From the IMG/VR virus record IMGVR_UViG_3300042463_000724, positions 1 to 25,932 of that record: a DNA stretch of 25,932 nt, one strand, 5' to 3'. The DNA is from a virus. This document shows, in pieces, positions 1 through 7,595 of this stretch. The notes below the pieces were generated by a model. It was not told where the DNA came from, did not search any database, and saw nothing but the letters and a program-made list of their open reading frames with translations. The translations under genes were made by a program, and so were the position numbers. Within the stretch, counting starts at the first letter, position 1, and the number at the start of each line of letters is the position of its first letter.

Positions 1-1063
1 GTACCGAATTTACCAGCACATTACCCCAATCTGCCCCTGAATAAACTCGTAAGCCTACACCTGTTTGATAGTAAACATCGCCAGCAGCAAGTGCACTGGT
101 AGGATCTGTGGCATTAGCACCTACATTGATACCTGCAATGTTACCTGTTACTGAAAATGTTTTCTTGCCAGTAGATGTAAATGCACCAGATTTGATTGTG
201 CCGATGTCGGGTATTGATCTATCGTTTGCTAGTATTCCTGTTGCATAATCAGAAGCGTATTCAATACCTTTTTTGATTGTTCTGTTATCTGTAAAAGTCA
301 TCGAGCCAATATTACTGTTATCAGCAAGTGCCTCTAAATAGAAATTCCAAATGTTACCTGACGCATATTCAGCAACTCCAAGACGTGAAGACATACCCGC
401 GAAACTTAGCGCGGGGACTGTATTGTTAAGCCCAACGCTTGAAAATGAAACTATTTCCATTGCTGATGATGTAGTGCTCCTGACAAAAGACTTACCCCCA
501 GAAACAAAAGTGGAAAAATCACCTGCTGCATTTATGTTTTCAAATTGAAATCCACTGCTGTTTGATTGGGTTGTTGCGATATAGAAATTGTTAACAGGAT
601 TTGGTGTTGAGATAGTATTAGTTAACAACACAGTTCCCGTTATATCTGGTAAGGTATAAGTCCTAGCGGCTGTATTCGTATTGGTAAACTGTGATGTAAA
701 CGTATTGGCTGCATTTCGCATGCCCAATGTGCCGTTCAAAAAAGTCTTTAAGCCTGTGTTTGTTTGTGTGCCAGCAAGCACCATGTCGCCCCCTCCACCA
801 TCCAATACCAAGTCTGAATCTGCAATCCCGTTTTTGAAAACATACCTATCGTTTCCAACCCAAACCGCCAACCCTTGATGCCTTAGCCCCGGTGTGAGTT
901 GCGACAATACCTGAGCTATGGTTGTGTAGGGTGTGCCAGCTTGGTTGAAAAACTTTATGTCCAATGGTGCTGGGTTCTTTACGTTCACACCAAAAGGCAG
1001 TTCGAAGCCCTGCGAACCCGCTACAAATGGAATGATAAACAATATCAAAAAAATCTTTTTCAT
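1..1063 (-). CDS. Secreted-type phage tail appendage/fibre protein, 3' end cut by window
   Basis: An open frame runs from ATG at 1063 off the left edge (about 354 codons, no stop), so the C-terminus is missing. The protein starts MKKIFLILFIIPFVAGSQ, a short positive end followed by a hydrophobic core and an AGS|Q cleavage site, which is a good Sec signal peptide with Gln at +1. The rest is rich in Gly, Thr, Asn and Ser with beta-repeat phrasing such as TYTLPDITGTVLLTN and GKKTFSVTGNI, a pattern common in tail fibre/appendage proteins. It starts one base after the stop of the similar signal-peptide protein upstream (1065-1988) and is probably last in the late operon. The receptor-binding or adhesin role is inferred from composition and position. 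A signal peptide on a virion protein is odd, because virions assemble in the cytoplasm; a host-like surface protein carried by the phage is the alternative. Confidence 0.7.
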   Translation of the reverse strand, partial: MKKIFLILFIIPFVAGSQGFELPFGVNVKNPAPLDIKFFNQAGTPYTTIAQVLSQLTPGLRHQGLAVWVGNDRYVFKNGIADSDLVLDGGGGDMVLAGTQTNTGLKTFLNGTLGMRNAANTFTSQFTNTNTAARTYTLPDITGTVLLTNTISTPNPVNNFYIATTQSNSSGFQFENINAAGDFSTFVSGGKSFVRSTTSSAMEIVSFSSVGLNNTVPALSFAGMSSRLGVAEYASGNIWNFYLEALADNSNIGSMTFTDNRTIKKGIEYASDYATGILANDRSIPDIGTIKSGAFTSTGKKTFSVTGNIAGINVGANATDPTSALAAGDVYYQTGVGLRVYSGADWGNVLVNSV

Positions 1064-1064
1064 T

Positions 1065-1988
1065 TTAATTGGCCGTTGTTATTGAATGCTGATGAGAAAA
1101 TGAATAAGGTGCGCCAAGGTTTAGCTCGTAAATGTTGTAAGCCCTGTTTGTACCGCCCGCGTCAACCACATTGATAGTGCCTGTAAGTATGTAGGTACTT
1201 GTAATGTTTGCATTTGATGCGTCAATGTCGATAACGGTTGAAATGGTTACACTCGGAGGCAATGCCACGATGAATTTTGTCAGCGTGTTTCCCGTGTTCA
1301 AAGTAAACGTACTTGCTCCCGTGTGGAAAGCATTTGTAGGCAACGCCCGTACTTGTGCGCTGTTTGTTACGGATGCAGCCGAAGCCCCAAAGAACCGGAT
1401 GAACCGGGCCGTAACAACGTAATCCGAAGAGTTGAAAGTAGACGTTGGCGAAGTGTTGTTTCCTATGCCCCGCCATGATTGCGTTGCCCCGTTTGTGTTA
1501 AGTTGGATTGTTGTGACCGTTACGGCTTGCGTTCCATCGTTTGGCGTGGCCGCCAATAGGATTGACGATGTTGTATTGTTGCGTATGTCGATGGTAGGTA
1601 CTACACCACTGTTTACCGTAATGCCCCAAGTAAATGTTTTTGATCCTGAAATGGTAGTCCCTACCTCTATGGTTTGGGCTTGGTTGTTTGCGAAAGAAGT
1701 AAATACAGGTGCAACGTAAGGGTTTAAAAGTAAAGCCAATATTTGCGAATCAGAAAGATTGGTAAGGCTTGTCCCAGCCGTAATGCCACCCACCGAAATA
1801 GATGCAGATGGTATGTTTGCGCTTATGTTTGTGAACAAAGTAGACGCTGCCTTCTTGTTGACCCCGCCCTGAACGATTGGCACTATTGCCCCGGTTAGGT
1901 CGGTAGCCGATGGCATGTCTGAAATCTTTACTTGACAGAATGCAGAGAAAGTAAACGATAAAAAGAAAAGGATAAATAGTTTTTTCAT
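1065..1988 (-). CDS. Secreted-type phage appendage/fibre-like protein
   Basis: A 307-residue protein. Residues 1-18 (MKKLFILFFLSFTFSAFC) form a Sec signal peptide with Gln at the predicted +1; FSAFC does not fit a lipobox well, so signal peptidase I is favoured. The mature part opens with KISDMPSATDLTGAIVPIVQ, the 'xLPxATxLxGxDxxPvvQxG' phrase often seen at the start of phage tail fibre and appendage proteins. The middle and C-terminal parts are Thr/Ser/Asn/Gly-rich and predicted to be beta-structured (TISGSKTFTWGITVNSG, about residues 112-128). The start overlaps the 63-residue gene upstream by ATGA. A distal tail or host-recognition role is inferred. The signal peptide duplicates the one on the next gene, so the pair may have arisen by duplication of the leader or share an export-related role. 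Confidence 0.7.
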   Translation of the reverse strand: MKKLFILFFLSFTFSAFCQVKISDMPSATDLTGAIVPIVQGGVNKKAASTLFTNISANIPSASISVGGITAGTSLTNLSDSQILALLLNPYVAPVFTSFANNQAQTIEVGTTISGSKTFTWGITVNSGVVPTIDIRNNTTSSILLAATPNDGTQAVTVTTIQLNTNGATQSWRGIGNNTSPTSTFNSSDYVVTARFIRFFGASAASVTNSAQVRALPTNAFHTGASTFTLNTGNTLTKFIVALPPSVTISTVIDIDASNANITSTYILTGTINVVDAGGTNRAYNIYELNLGAPYSFSHQHSITTAN

Positions 1989-2176
1989 TCCTCTATAATT
2001 ATAAATCCATCTTCGGTTGTAATTGCGAAACCTGTTTCGGTCGTTATGCCTGTCAATATTTCGCTGTCTGTTATATACTTAAAAACTTCATCGATAACAC
2101 CAAAACTAAACTTATCGGATATTTTACCGAAGGAAATAGAATCACTTATTGAACCTGTGATTAACTTATCCGTCAT
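1985..2176 (-). CDS. Small acidic phage protein, unknown
   Basis: A 63-residue acidic protein made largely of short repeating beta-like phrases (ISDSISFGKISDKFSFG, then ITTETGFAITTEDGF). It overlaps both neighbours by four bases (ATGA type), so it is almost certainly translated with them. It lies between a BppU-N-like protein and the appendage genes, which suggests a small baseplate or fibre-attachment part. No known family is recognised. Confidence 0.6.
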   Translation of the reverse strand: MTDKLITGSISDSISFGKISDKFSFGVIDEVFKYITDSEILTGITTETGFAITTEDGFIIIEE

Positions 2177-2529
2177 GGCAATGCCCTTCTTACATTGCCG
2201 TACACTTTCACTTCATTGATACCGTTGCGTATGACCGTTACACCGTCCGATAGTTCTACCACTGTCTCATAATAAAATTGTTTTATCGTAAGGTTAGTAT
2301 CGGTAGCTGTGAAAGTAACATCACAACGTCCAGCAAAACCGTTTACTATCACAATGCCACTGCCTATTGACTTGCTAAATATTGCCTCGCTGTCTAAATC
2401 TTCTGGCCTTTTTTTTACGATGCAAAATATAGTAGCCCCGGTGATATTGGCCACAACTGTCTTGCTTTTGTCGGTGTAGACAGTTGATTGTATCGTGCAT
2501 GTCGCGCCCCTAATGATTGCTTTTTCCAT
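2173..2529 (-). CDS. Baseplate upper protein (BppU N-terminal)-like small structural protein
   Basis: A 118-residue protein with the layout of the N-terminal domain of lactococcal-phage BppU-type proteins: an opening GxTxxIxxxVY strand, 'ITGATIFCIVKKRPED' (strand, then the charged-residue insert), 'FSKSIGSGIVIVNGFAGRCDVTF', and a final 'YYETVVELSDGVTVIRNGINEVKVYG'. In BppU this domain anchors receptor-binding proteins to the baseplate. Its place just before the appendage genes agrees with an adaptor role. Stop and start overlap the neighbours. The match was made by eye on the order of motifs; a generic beta-sandwich is the alternative. Confidence 0.6.
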   Translation of the reverse strand: MEKAIIRGATCTIQSTVYTDKSKTVVANITGATIFCIVKKRPEDLDSEAIFSKSIGSGIVIVNGFAGRCDVTFTATDTNLTIKQFYYETVVELSDGVTVIRNGINEVKVYGNVRRALP

Positions 2530-3038
2530 TACGCACTAAAAAAGTTTAGCCCAAATTCTGCTTCGTCTTTTTGATTGGAGACATTGAACAATGGATAGGT
2601 TGTTGGATTGTCCCTTAAAAATTCAATCACACGCGATTGATAACTGTTTGCAACATCCCTCAATTCTGTAACGAGCGCACCAAGTGTCCTTTGATCTAAA
2701 GGCTCTGAACCATCAACCCTTTTTTGAACGACACCATACGATGTGATATTGATTGAATTGTTTTGTGTTATCAACGCCAACGCATGGTAACAAAGCATAG
2801 GTTTAATGCCGGGAAAAAAAATATTGTAAGTACCCTTCATGTATGTCTTTCCGTTCAGTAGTTCACGGTACTTTGTCGTGTCTATGTTGGTTATAAAATC
2901 GTAATACAACACATCACCAAGCGCGGGGCGCAAATCATTTTCTTGTGCCTCGGAAATGTACGGGTCAACCCTTTGCGCATCCAACTGAGCAAGTGGCCTG
3001 TATTCCTTAATGTCCTGTATGGTTATAATATTAGGCAT
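2529..3038 (-). CDS. Head-tail connector-like protein (DUF6712-like)
   Basis: A 169-residue, mostly helical protein: 'ITIQDIKEYRPLAQLDAQRV' followed by 'YISEAQENDLRPALGDVLYYDF', then 'MLCYHALALITQNN' and a long C-terminal helix. This is the layout of the small proteins next to Bacteroidota phage portals that I associate from memory with DUF6712, analogous to HK97 gp6-type connectors that form the ring under the portal. It overlaps the end of the portal gene by 8 bases and abuts the next start by one base, as expected for a co-translated connector. The function rests on gene order and fold guess. Confidence 0.65.
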   Translation of the reverse strand: MPNIITIQDIKEYRPLAQLDAQRVDPYISEAQENDLRPALGDVLYYDFITNIDTTKYRELLNGKTYMKGTYNIFFPGIKPMLCYHALALITQNNSINITSYGVVQKRVDGSEPLDQRTLGALVTELRDVANSYQSRVIEFLRDNPTTYPLFNVSNQKDEAEFGLNFFSA

Positions 3039-4623
3039 CTGCTCCGTCCCCTTCCGGGTCTTGTAAAAATTTCATTACGTTTTCTTCTGTCTGCAAAAAT
3101 GGAATTAAGAAAGTCTTTGCCTGTTCTAAATTCATTCTACCTTTTTTGAAGTCGTTCACGTATGCAAACACTTTAGACGCATCCCTACGTGAAAGTCCCC
3201 TGATAATTGAATCTATCTTTTCCTGAACTGGATCGACTGCTGCTGCTTGAGTTACCATCTGCGTTGGTTGTCCTGCTGCTGGTAGGTTTACAGTTGTTGG
3301 GTCAAGTTTAGGCGTTCCCAAAACAGACCTAGCAACATCTTGTGTAAATCCAAATATCTCAATAAGTATTGCAACGCCTGATTCATAACTAGTCTTTCCG
3401 TTAGATACTGATTCTTGAATTGAAAGAATACCTTGAACACCGCCAACGCTTCCCTTTAATGCGGCTTGAGCCTTTAATGTTTCTGGTGAAGGTGCTAGCG
3501 TATTTGATTCGACTTCATACACTTGCGGCTTAATGGTAAAATCTGAATTTATGGGTTTGTTCCAAAACTGAAAAACCTTTTTAAAGATACGTGAAAGTTC
3601 CACGCGTTCGTCACGGGTGACCGCGTTGTAATAGGTATATGCATCTTCAATTTGTTGGCGGCTGAACATCGCACCCTCTGATTGACGGCCTAATATTTCA
3701 TAGGGCATCCCATAATTTTGAAGGATTGATTTCTCGATCCAGTTCAATGTGAACTCAAACATCCGATCGTTATTTTGTAGATCGGTCTTAGCAAGTAAAT
3801 CACTTACTTTAATGTCTTTAGTTCCCGCCTCAATGACCATGATTGAACCGCCACCCTTGCCTCCGCGATTTGCTGATAGTCTTTTTTTGTAATCGCTTCG
3901 CTCAGTATCGTTTTGAAAAGTACCCGGATAAATGAATATATGCCCAGCCGTAAAGCCGTTTACCGTTTGATTTAGTGAATACAGTGCTATTTCCGCTTGT
4001 GTCTGAGCTTGCTCAAATACCGAATCAAAAGAACATAAAGGGTATTTATTTTTCTCGGGTGTCCAGTACATGATTTGGCCTTCGTAGCCATCTACACCGT
4101 ACTTCTCAAATTGCTCTGCCAAATATTCGGGGTCTGGATTGAACTTATCGTAAAAGATAATCTCCCTGTTTTTTTGCTCTTTGGAATAGTCGCGTTCCCA
4201 GTTCGTTGAATATGCAATTTTATCGACACAACCTTCATCGTCTGGAATGCCAAGGCGGCAATACTCAAAGGGTATAGGCTTGACCGATGCCATTGTATAG
4301 TTAAGGTTGAAGTTGATGTGCCACGCGAGACCGCGAGACCATGATTTTGAATAGCCAGAATGGTCTAACAACTCACGCATGGTAATGGCATCAAGTCCCT
4401 CACCATGTACTACGATGTCATTTGTTTCTGGCTGTTCAAATCCTTCACCGTTGAGAAATCCCGCTTTTTTAGGAATGATGCCCGAAAGCGTATAGCTTCG
4501 GTACATTGTCTCCAAGGCTCTTTGATAATAAAGGTTATCCGTGTCGGCTGACTGAACGCCATCGACATTGCGCACTGATTGCGGCAATCGTTTAACCAAT
4601 ACTTCGCGCCCCGGGATTATCAT
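3031..4623 (-). CDS. Portal protein
   Basis: A 530-residue protein, the usual size for a siphovirus portal. Its sequence has the look of Bacteroidota phage portals: an N-terminal 'wing' with SYTLSGIIPKKAGFLNGEGF, 'WHINFNLNYTMASVKPIPFEYCRLG' split across residues about 100-125, a central region ending 'GGGSIMVIEAGTKDIKVSDL', then the long helical 'stem/clip' part 'FEFTLNWIEKSILQNYGMPYEILGRQ' and 'FSRQQIEDAYTYYNAV'. The portal forms the dodecameric DNA gate at one capsid vertex. It is followed by the connector gene (8-base overlap) and preceded by a 61-residue gene (ATGA overlap). It lies downstream of the capsid gene, whereas in most siphoviruses the portal comes right after TerL. Confidence 0.8.
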   Translation of the reverse strand: MIIPGREVLVKRLPQSVRNVDGVQSADTDNLYYQRALETMYRSYTLSGIIPKKAGFLNGEGFEQPETNDIVVHGEGLDAITMRELLDHSGYSKSWSRGLAWHINFNLNYTMASVKPIPFEYCRLGIPDDEGCVDKIAYSTNWERDYSKEQKNREIIFYDKFNPDPEYLAEQFEKYGVDGYEGQIMYWTPEKNKYPLCSFDSVFEQAQTQAEIALYSLNQTVNGFTAGHIFIYPGTFQNDTERSDYKKRLSANRGGKGGGSIMVIEAGTKDIKVSDLLAKTDLQNNDRMFEFTLNWIEKSILQNYGMPYEILGRQSEGAMFSRQQIEDAYTYYNAVTRDERVELSRIFKKVFQFWNKPINSDFTIKPQVYEVESNTLAPSPETLKAQAALKGSVGGVQGILSIQESVSNGKTSYESGVAILIEIFGFTQDVARSVLGTPKLDPTTVNLPAAGQPTQMVTQAAAVDPVQEKIDSIIRGLSRRDASKVFAYVNDFKKGRMNLEQAKTFLIPFLQTEENVMKFLQDPEGDGADA

Positions 4624-4805
4624 TCAGCTTTTTTTGGCTTGCTTTCTGTAACTGTTTCTTCGATCAATTCAAACCTGCTTAACAATGATGGGTGATTTTG
4701 TTTCACCCACTCATAACGCTCCATTGTTAACGTTTCTTTTGTGATGTCCGCAGACCGTCCATTGAAACTGATCCGCTCACTTTCGTCTTTCAATTTTACT
4801 TTCAT
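4620..4805 (-). CDS. Small charged phage protein, unknown
   Basis: A 61-residue, Lys/Glu-rich protein (starts MKVKLKDESERISFNGRS, ends SKPKKAE) whose stop overlaps the portal start by ATGA. The frame is open further back to an ATG at 4877, giving 85 residues. I prefer ATG 4805 because the extra 24 residues are low-complexity and the stretch 4806-4877 has an A-rich, G-tract leader like those before other genes here. 'TMERYEWVKQNHPSLLSRFELI' in the middle is probably helical. No family is recognised; a small head-joining or assembly part is possible from position. Confidence 0.6.
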   Translation of the reverse strand: MKVKLKDESERISFNGRSADITKETLTMERYEWVKQNHPSLLSRFELIEETVTESKPKKAE

Positions 4806-4887
4806 AATTTTTGTTTTTTGTTTTGTCACCCGCCTCTTTATCCCCCCCACTGTTTTGTTTGCAGTAGTTAGATTCATTTTATTTTGT

Positions 4888-5436
4888 TTAGCTCATGTCC
4901 TCAGTCCAAGTGATGTTGACGGTCAACGTGACAGCCGATGCGGGCGAAGCCCGGAACGCAATTCCAAAGCATTCGGTTGCACCTTGCACACGCGGGTCTT
5001 CGTTGATGTCGCCTTCGTAATCGTCATATATCTCATCCATTACAACGGTTGAACCTGTTACAACACCGCTCATTGCATAGCTTTGCATTACCAACGGTGT
5101 GGCAAGCCCTCCAGTAGGTGCAACTGTGTACGCCTGTAACAATGCCCATGATGTAATACCGTTGTTTATCATTGGGGCTTTACCAGGCGATGTGAACGTG
5201 CCGCCAGTCGGTAAACTGGTATAGCGCACCAATCCAATGCGCAAAATTTGCGCGGCTGTCAAAGATGCGTTGTTTATCCTAATACGGTCTAACCTAATCA
5301 CACGCCCAGCACCGTTAGGCGCAAGAACAACGAATGCTGTATTGTTTGTCGGGGCGACCAGTTCAAAAGCTGAAGAAAATGTTTTTCGCTCACCTTTGTA
5401 TTCGCCTAATTGATTTGTTTTGTATGTACCTGCCAT
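4888..5436 (-). CDS. Phage head/structural protein, possible decoration protein
   Basis: A 182-residue protein, predicted all-beta, with no cysteine-rich or catalytic motif. Telling phrases are 'FELVAPTNNTAFVVLAPNG', 'GRVIRLDRIRINNASLTAAQ' and a C-terminal 'SAVTLTVNITWTEDMS', a jelly-roll or Ig-like style common in virion proteins. A run of T residues and a GC stem just upstream (5452-5491) may reduce transcription into it. It lies between the Ig-domain tail-tube-like protein and the portal. A decoration or minor head protein is a guess from composition and context. Confidence 0.6.
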   Translation of the reverse strand: MAGTYKTNQLGEYKGERKTFSSAFELVAPTNNTAFVVLAPNGAGRVIRLDRIRINNASLTAAQILRIGLVRYTSLPTGGTFTSPGKAPMINNGITSWALLQAYTVAPTGGLATPLVMQSYAMSGVVTGSTVVMDEIYDDYEGDINEDPRVQGATECFGIAFRASPASAVTLTVNITWTEDMS

Positions 5437-5451
5437 GATTGTTTTGTTTTT

Positions 5452-5491
5452 AAAAAAAAGGGGCTAGGCTTCATTTAAAAAAACCCGCCCC
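5452..5491 (-). terminator. Possible intrinsic terminator/attenuator inside the late operon
   Basis: On the - strand, GGGGC (5491-5487) can pair with GCCCC (5464-5460) around a loop of about 22 nt with further GG/CC pairing inside, followed at once by eight T residues (5459-5452). It lies in the 97-bp gap between the tail-tube-like gene and the decoration-like gene. This gap is unusually long for this operon. The stem is short, so partial termination is more likely than a full stop. Confidence 0.4.
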
Positions 5492-5533
5492 CTCTTTCAA
5501 CGAAAATGAAAACCTAAACTCCCCTTTTTATCT

Positions 5534-6388
5534 TTATGATGTAACCAGTCCAATGGTGTATGTTACCCCGCGTGTTGTGGTCACCTCCAGTTTGTGGCTG
5601 TTTCCAGCCGCTACTGCTACTGAAGATGTGATCGTTATGTTCGTGTTTGTGATGCCAGACAAACCAGTTTGTGTTACCCGTGCGCCCGTGTTTTGGTTTA
5701 CCCAAACAACGCTTATAACTTGGTTCACGCCAGAACCTCCGAAGAAGTTCGTGCCTGTAACGGTAACAGCCGTGCCACCTGCTGCGGCAATCGCTGTAAC
5801 GTTGAGCGATGTGATAGTAGGGCCGAATGCAAGGCCACGTATCAAACTTTTTGTTGCGCTGTAATCGGTGGACAAAACAGTTTGTTGCATACTTACCTCT
5901 TCTTGCCCGTCAAGGCTTGCAAGGCTTACTTTGAATACCCCACCGTTTTCGTTGGAAGAATACAAAGTGCCTGGCACTACATAAAGTCCAGCATCTCCAC
6001 CGTACAGTTCAAAAGAGTTTGAATCCTTTTTTCTTTTTTCCACGAAAGCGGAAACAGAACCACGGCACATGCGCTCCAAGTTTTGGCGTTGGATTGGCGT
6101 GACATCGTATATCACTAAGTCAACCATGTGCTTAAACATCGGGCCAGTCTCTAGCTGAACCAATTCGATTTTTGTTTTTACCGAATCTTTCCAGCCTTCG
6201 AACAAATAGCCCGGCCTGTTAACGGCCAATGTAACGTTTGTAATCAAAGTCCCTGCACTGTTATAAGTGATAGAACCAGCGTTCAAGTCCTCTTTGTTCA
6301 CCAATACCAAAGACGGGTCATTGCCCGGCTGTGGTATGTTTTTGCAGTCGTAGACCGCCCCGATTGATATTGAATCGCAAAGACCCAT
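5534..6388 (-). CDS. Tail-tube-like virion protein with C-terminal IPT/TIG (Ig-like) domain
   Basis: A 284-residue protein in two parts. Residues 1 to about 185 contain 'FKHMVDLVIYDVTPIQRQNL' and 'SFELYGGDAGLYVVPG', the style of major tail/tube proteins seen in Bacteroidota siphophages. Residues about 188-284 form an IPT/TIG Ig-like domain: GPTITSLNVTAIAAAGGTAV, then VTGTNFFGGSG, ending GNSHKLEVTTTRGVTYTIG. Ig-like domains added to capsid or tube proteins usually sit on the virion surface and are thought to bind carbohydrate weakly. It follows the capsid gene and a 77-residue gene (spacing 3 bp). The tube assignment is moderate; a capsid-associated structural protein is the alternative. The Ig-like domain is clear. 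Confidence 0.65.
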   Translation of the reverse strand: MGLCDSISIGAVYDCKNIPQPGNDPSLVLVNKEDLNAGSITYNSAGTLITNVTLAVNRPGYLFEGWKDSVKTKIELVQLETGPMFKHMVDLVIYDVTPIQRQNLERMCRGSVSAFVEKRKKDSNSFELYGGDAGLYVVPGTLYSSNENGGVFKVSLASLDGQEEVSMQQTVLSTDYSATKSLIRGLAFGPTITSLNVTAIAAAGGTAVTVTGTNFFGGSGVNQVISVVWVNQNTGARVTQTGLSGITNTNITITSSVAVAAGNSHKLEVTTTRGVTYTIGLVTS

Positions 6389-6391
6389 TTG

Positions 6392-6625
6392 TTATTTTTT
6401 AAATCGTTTTGGTTCGGGCAATTTGTTTGCCGTGCAATAATTGGATGCCGCGTTTTCGCCTTTTACGTTCGCGTAAAATATCTCACCGTCTGAGGCGATA
6501 AGGATTTCAGGCACTCCGATCGTTTCCAATGTTTCTTCGTGCGTCACGAAGTACCATTCAGCGATTGCTTTCAAACCTTCTTTAATGTCCGGTTTGCTCA
6601 ATGCGTCTTTTTTTACTTTTTCCAT
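6392..6625 (-). CDS. Small phage protein between capsid and tail-tube-like genes
   Basis: A 77-residue protein: a helical N-terminus (SKPDIKEGLKAIAEWYFVTH) followed by 'IGVPEILIASDGEIFYANVKGE' and a Lys-rich tail (KLPEPKRFKK). The gap to the capsid stop is 22 bp and to the next start 3 bp, so it belongs to the same operon. A similar short basic-tailed protein often lies next to capsid genes in Bacteroidota phages, but its function is not known to me. Confidence 0.6.
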   Translation of the reverse strand: MEKVKKDALSKPDIKEGLKAIAEWYFVTHEETLETIGVPEILIASDGEIFYANVKGENAASNYCTANKLPEPKRFKK

Positions 6626-6647
6626 TTTAAGAGGGGTTTAATATTTA

Positions 6648-7562
6648 TTAAGCTCTGTTAGATACAAGTGCCTGTTGGAACAAGTTGGTAGTGCGCTGTG
6701 GCACACACTTAAACCGAATCTGGAAGCCTACCTCATCGCGCCTGTTAGCGGGGTTCATTCCTCTTTCCAAGTAGTACACTTCCATTGAACCCATTGCCTT
6801 AACGCACTCATTTGCGTTGAAAGCTACTGATGAAATACAATCGTTGGTGTTATCTGCGGCTGCACCGTATGCCTTTTTTGCAAGGGTTGTTTTTGTGAAC
6901 AACGGTGTGTTGGATGCTGTGTACACATCGAAGCCGTATACGTTGTTAGGTGTTCCTTGTGAAAGTGAACCGAATTTTTCTTTTAATGAAAGAGAAATAT
7001 CTTGGTTCAACAAGTCGGTAACGTGGTAAGGGTTTAGCACCAATACACGGCCTTCTTGCGGGTATTCAAGTGCGTCCCAACGTTCTTTCAAAACCAAAAT
7101 GTCGCGTGGTGTCAACGTGGAGGCAACTGATGTTTGCGCACCGATTGCTACCGACCTGTTTGCTCCAGTTGCGGCAAGCGCACCAGCCGCCAATGTAGCG
7201 GGCGCAATATTCCACAATGCTTCGGTGACGCATTCTTGCATTAATTTTTGCTTGTGCTGTTTGATAACACTTTGCAGCTTATCATACTCGGCCTCGATTT
7301 CTTCGCGAGTCCATACAACGTGGGTTGTGTTGGTATCGTACCAATCCAATTGAACCGACAAAGCGGTGTCAACACGTTGTGCCGATGTGATAGTAGCGTT
7401 GCTGTTTTTTGTTACAACGGGATCAACACCGACAGCCGCAAAGTTGATGGTATTGTTTTCAACATATTTCGACCAGTCGTTGATCTTTGCAAACCAACCA
7501 TATTGTGAGTAAAAGTTTTCTTTCAACTCCGCAATCCACGCTTCTTTTTGTAAACCTGCCAT
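6648..7562 (-). CDS. Major capsid protein (probable HK97 fold)
   Basis: A 304-residue protein placed directly downstream of the ClpP-type protease/scaffold gene, the classic protease-capsid pair. Features that fit a capsid subunit: a helical N-arm (AWIAELKENFYSQYGWFAKI), a long helix 'REEIEAEYDKLQSVIKQHKQ' (the E-loop/spine region), 'LTPRDILVLKERWDALEYPQ' followed by 'GRVLVLNPYHVTDLLNQD' (A-domain style), and a C-terminal 'GFQIRFKCVPQRTTNLFQQAL'. It should build the icosahedral shell. The start region is preceded by a T/A-rich leader (7563-7595) with no Shine-Dalgarno sequence. The assignment rests on position, length and style rather than a catalytic motif. Confidence 0.75.
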   Translation of the reverse strand: MAGLQKEAWIAELKENFYSQYGWFAKINDWSKYVENNTINFAAVGVDPVVTKNSNATITSAQRVDTALSVQLDWYDTNTTHVVWTREEIEAEYDKLQSVIKQHKQKLMQECVTEALWNIAPATLAAGALAATGANRSVAIGAQTSVASTLTPRDILVLKERWDALEYPQEGRVLVLNPYHVTDLLNQDISLSLKEKFGSLSQGTPNNVYGFDVYTASNTPLFTKTTLAKKAYGAAADNTNDCISSVAFNANECVKAMGSMEVYYLERGMNPANRRDEVGFQIRFKCVPQRTTNLFQQALVSNRA

Positions 7563-7595
7563 GATGTTTTATTTTTTTTTGTTTTTTTTTAATTG

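Noticed and set aside
4806-4877. Longer start (85 aa) for the gene upstream of the portal
   Set aside because: The added residues are low-complexity and the DNA looks like a leader; not excluded, so noted in the entry.
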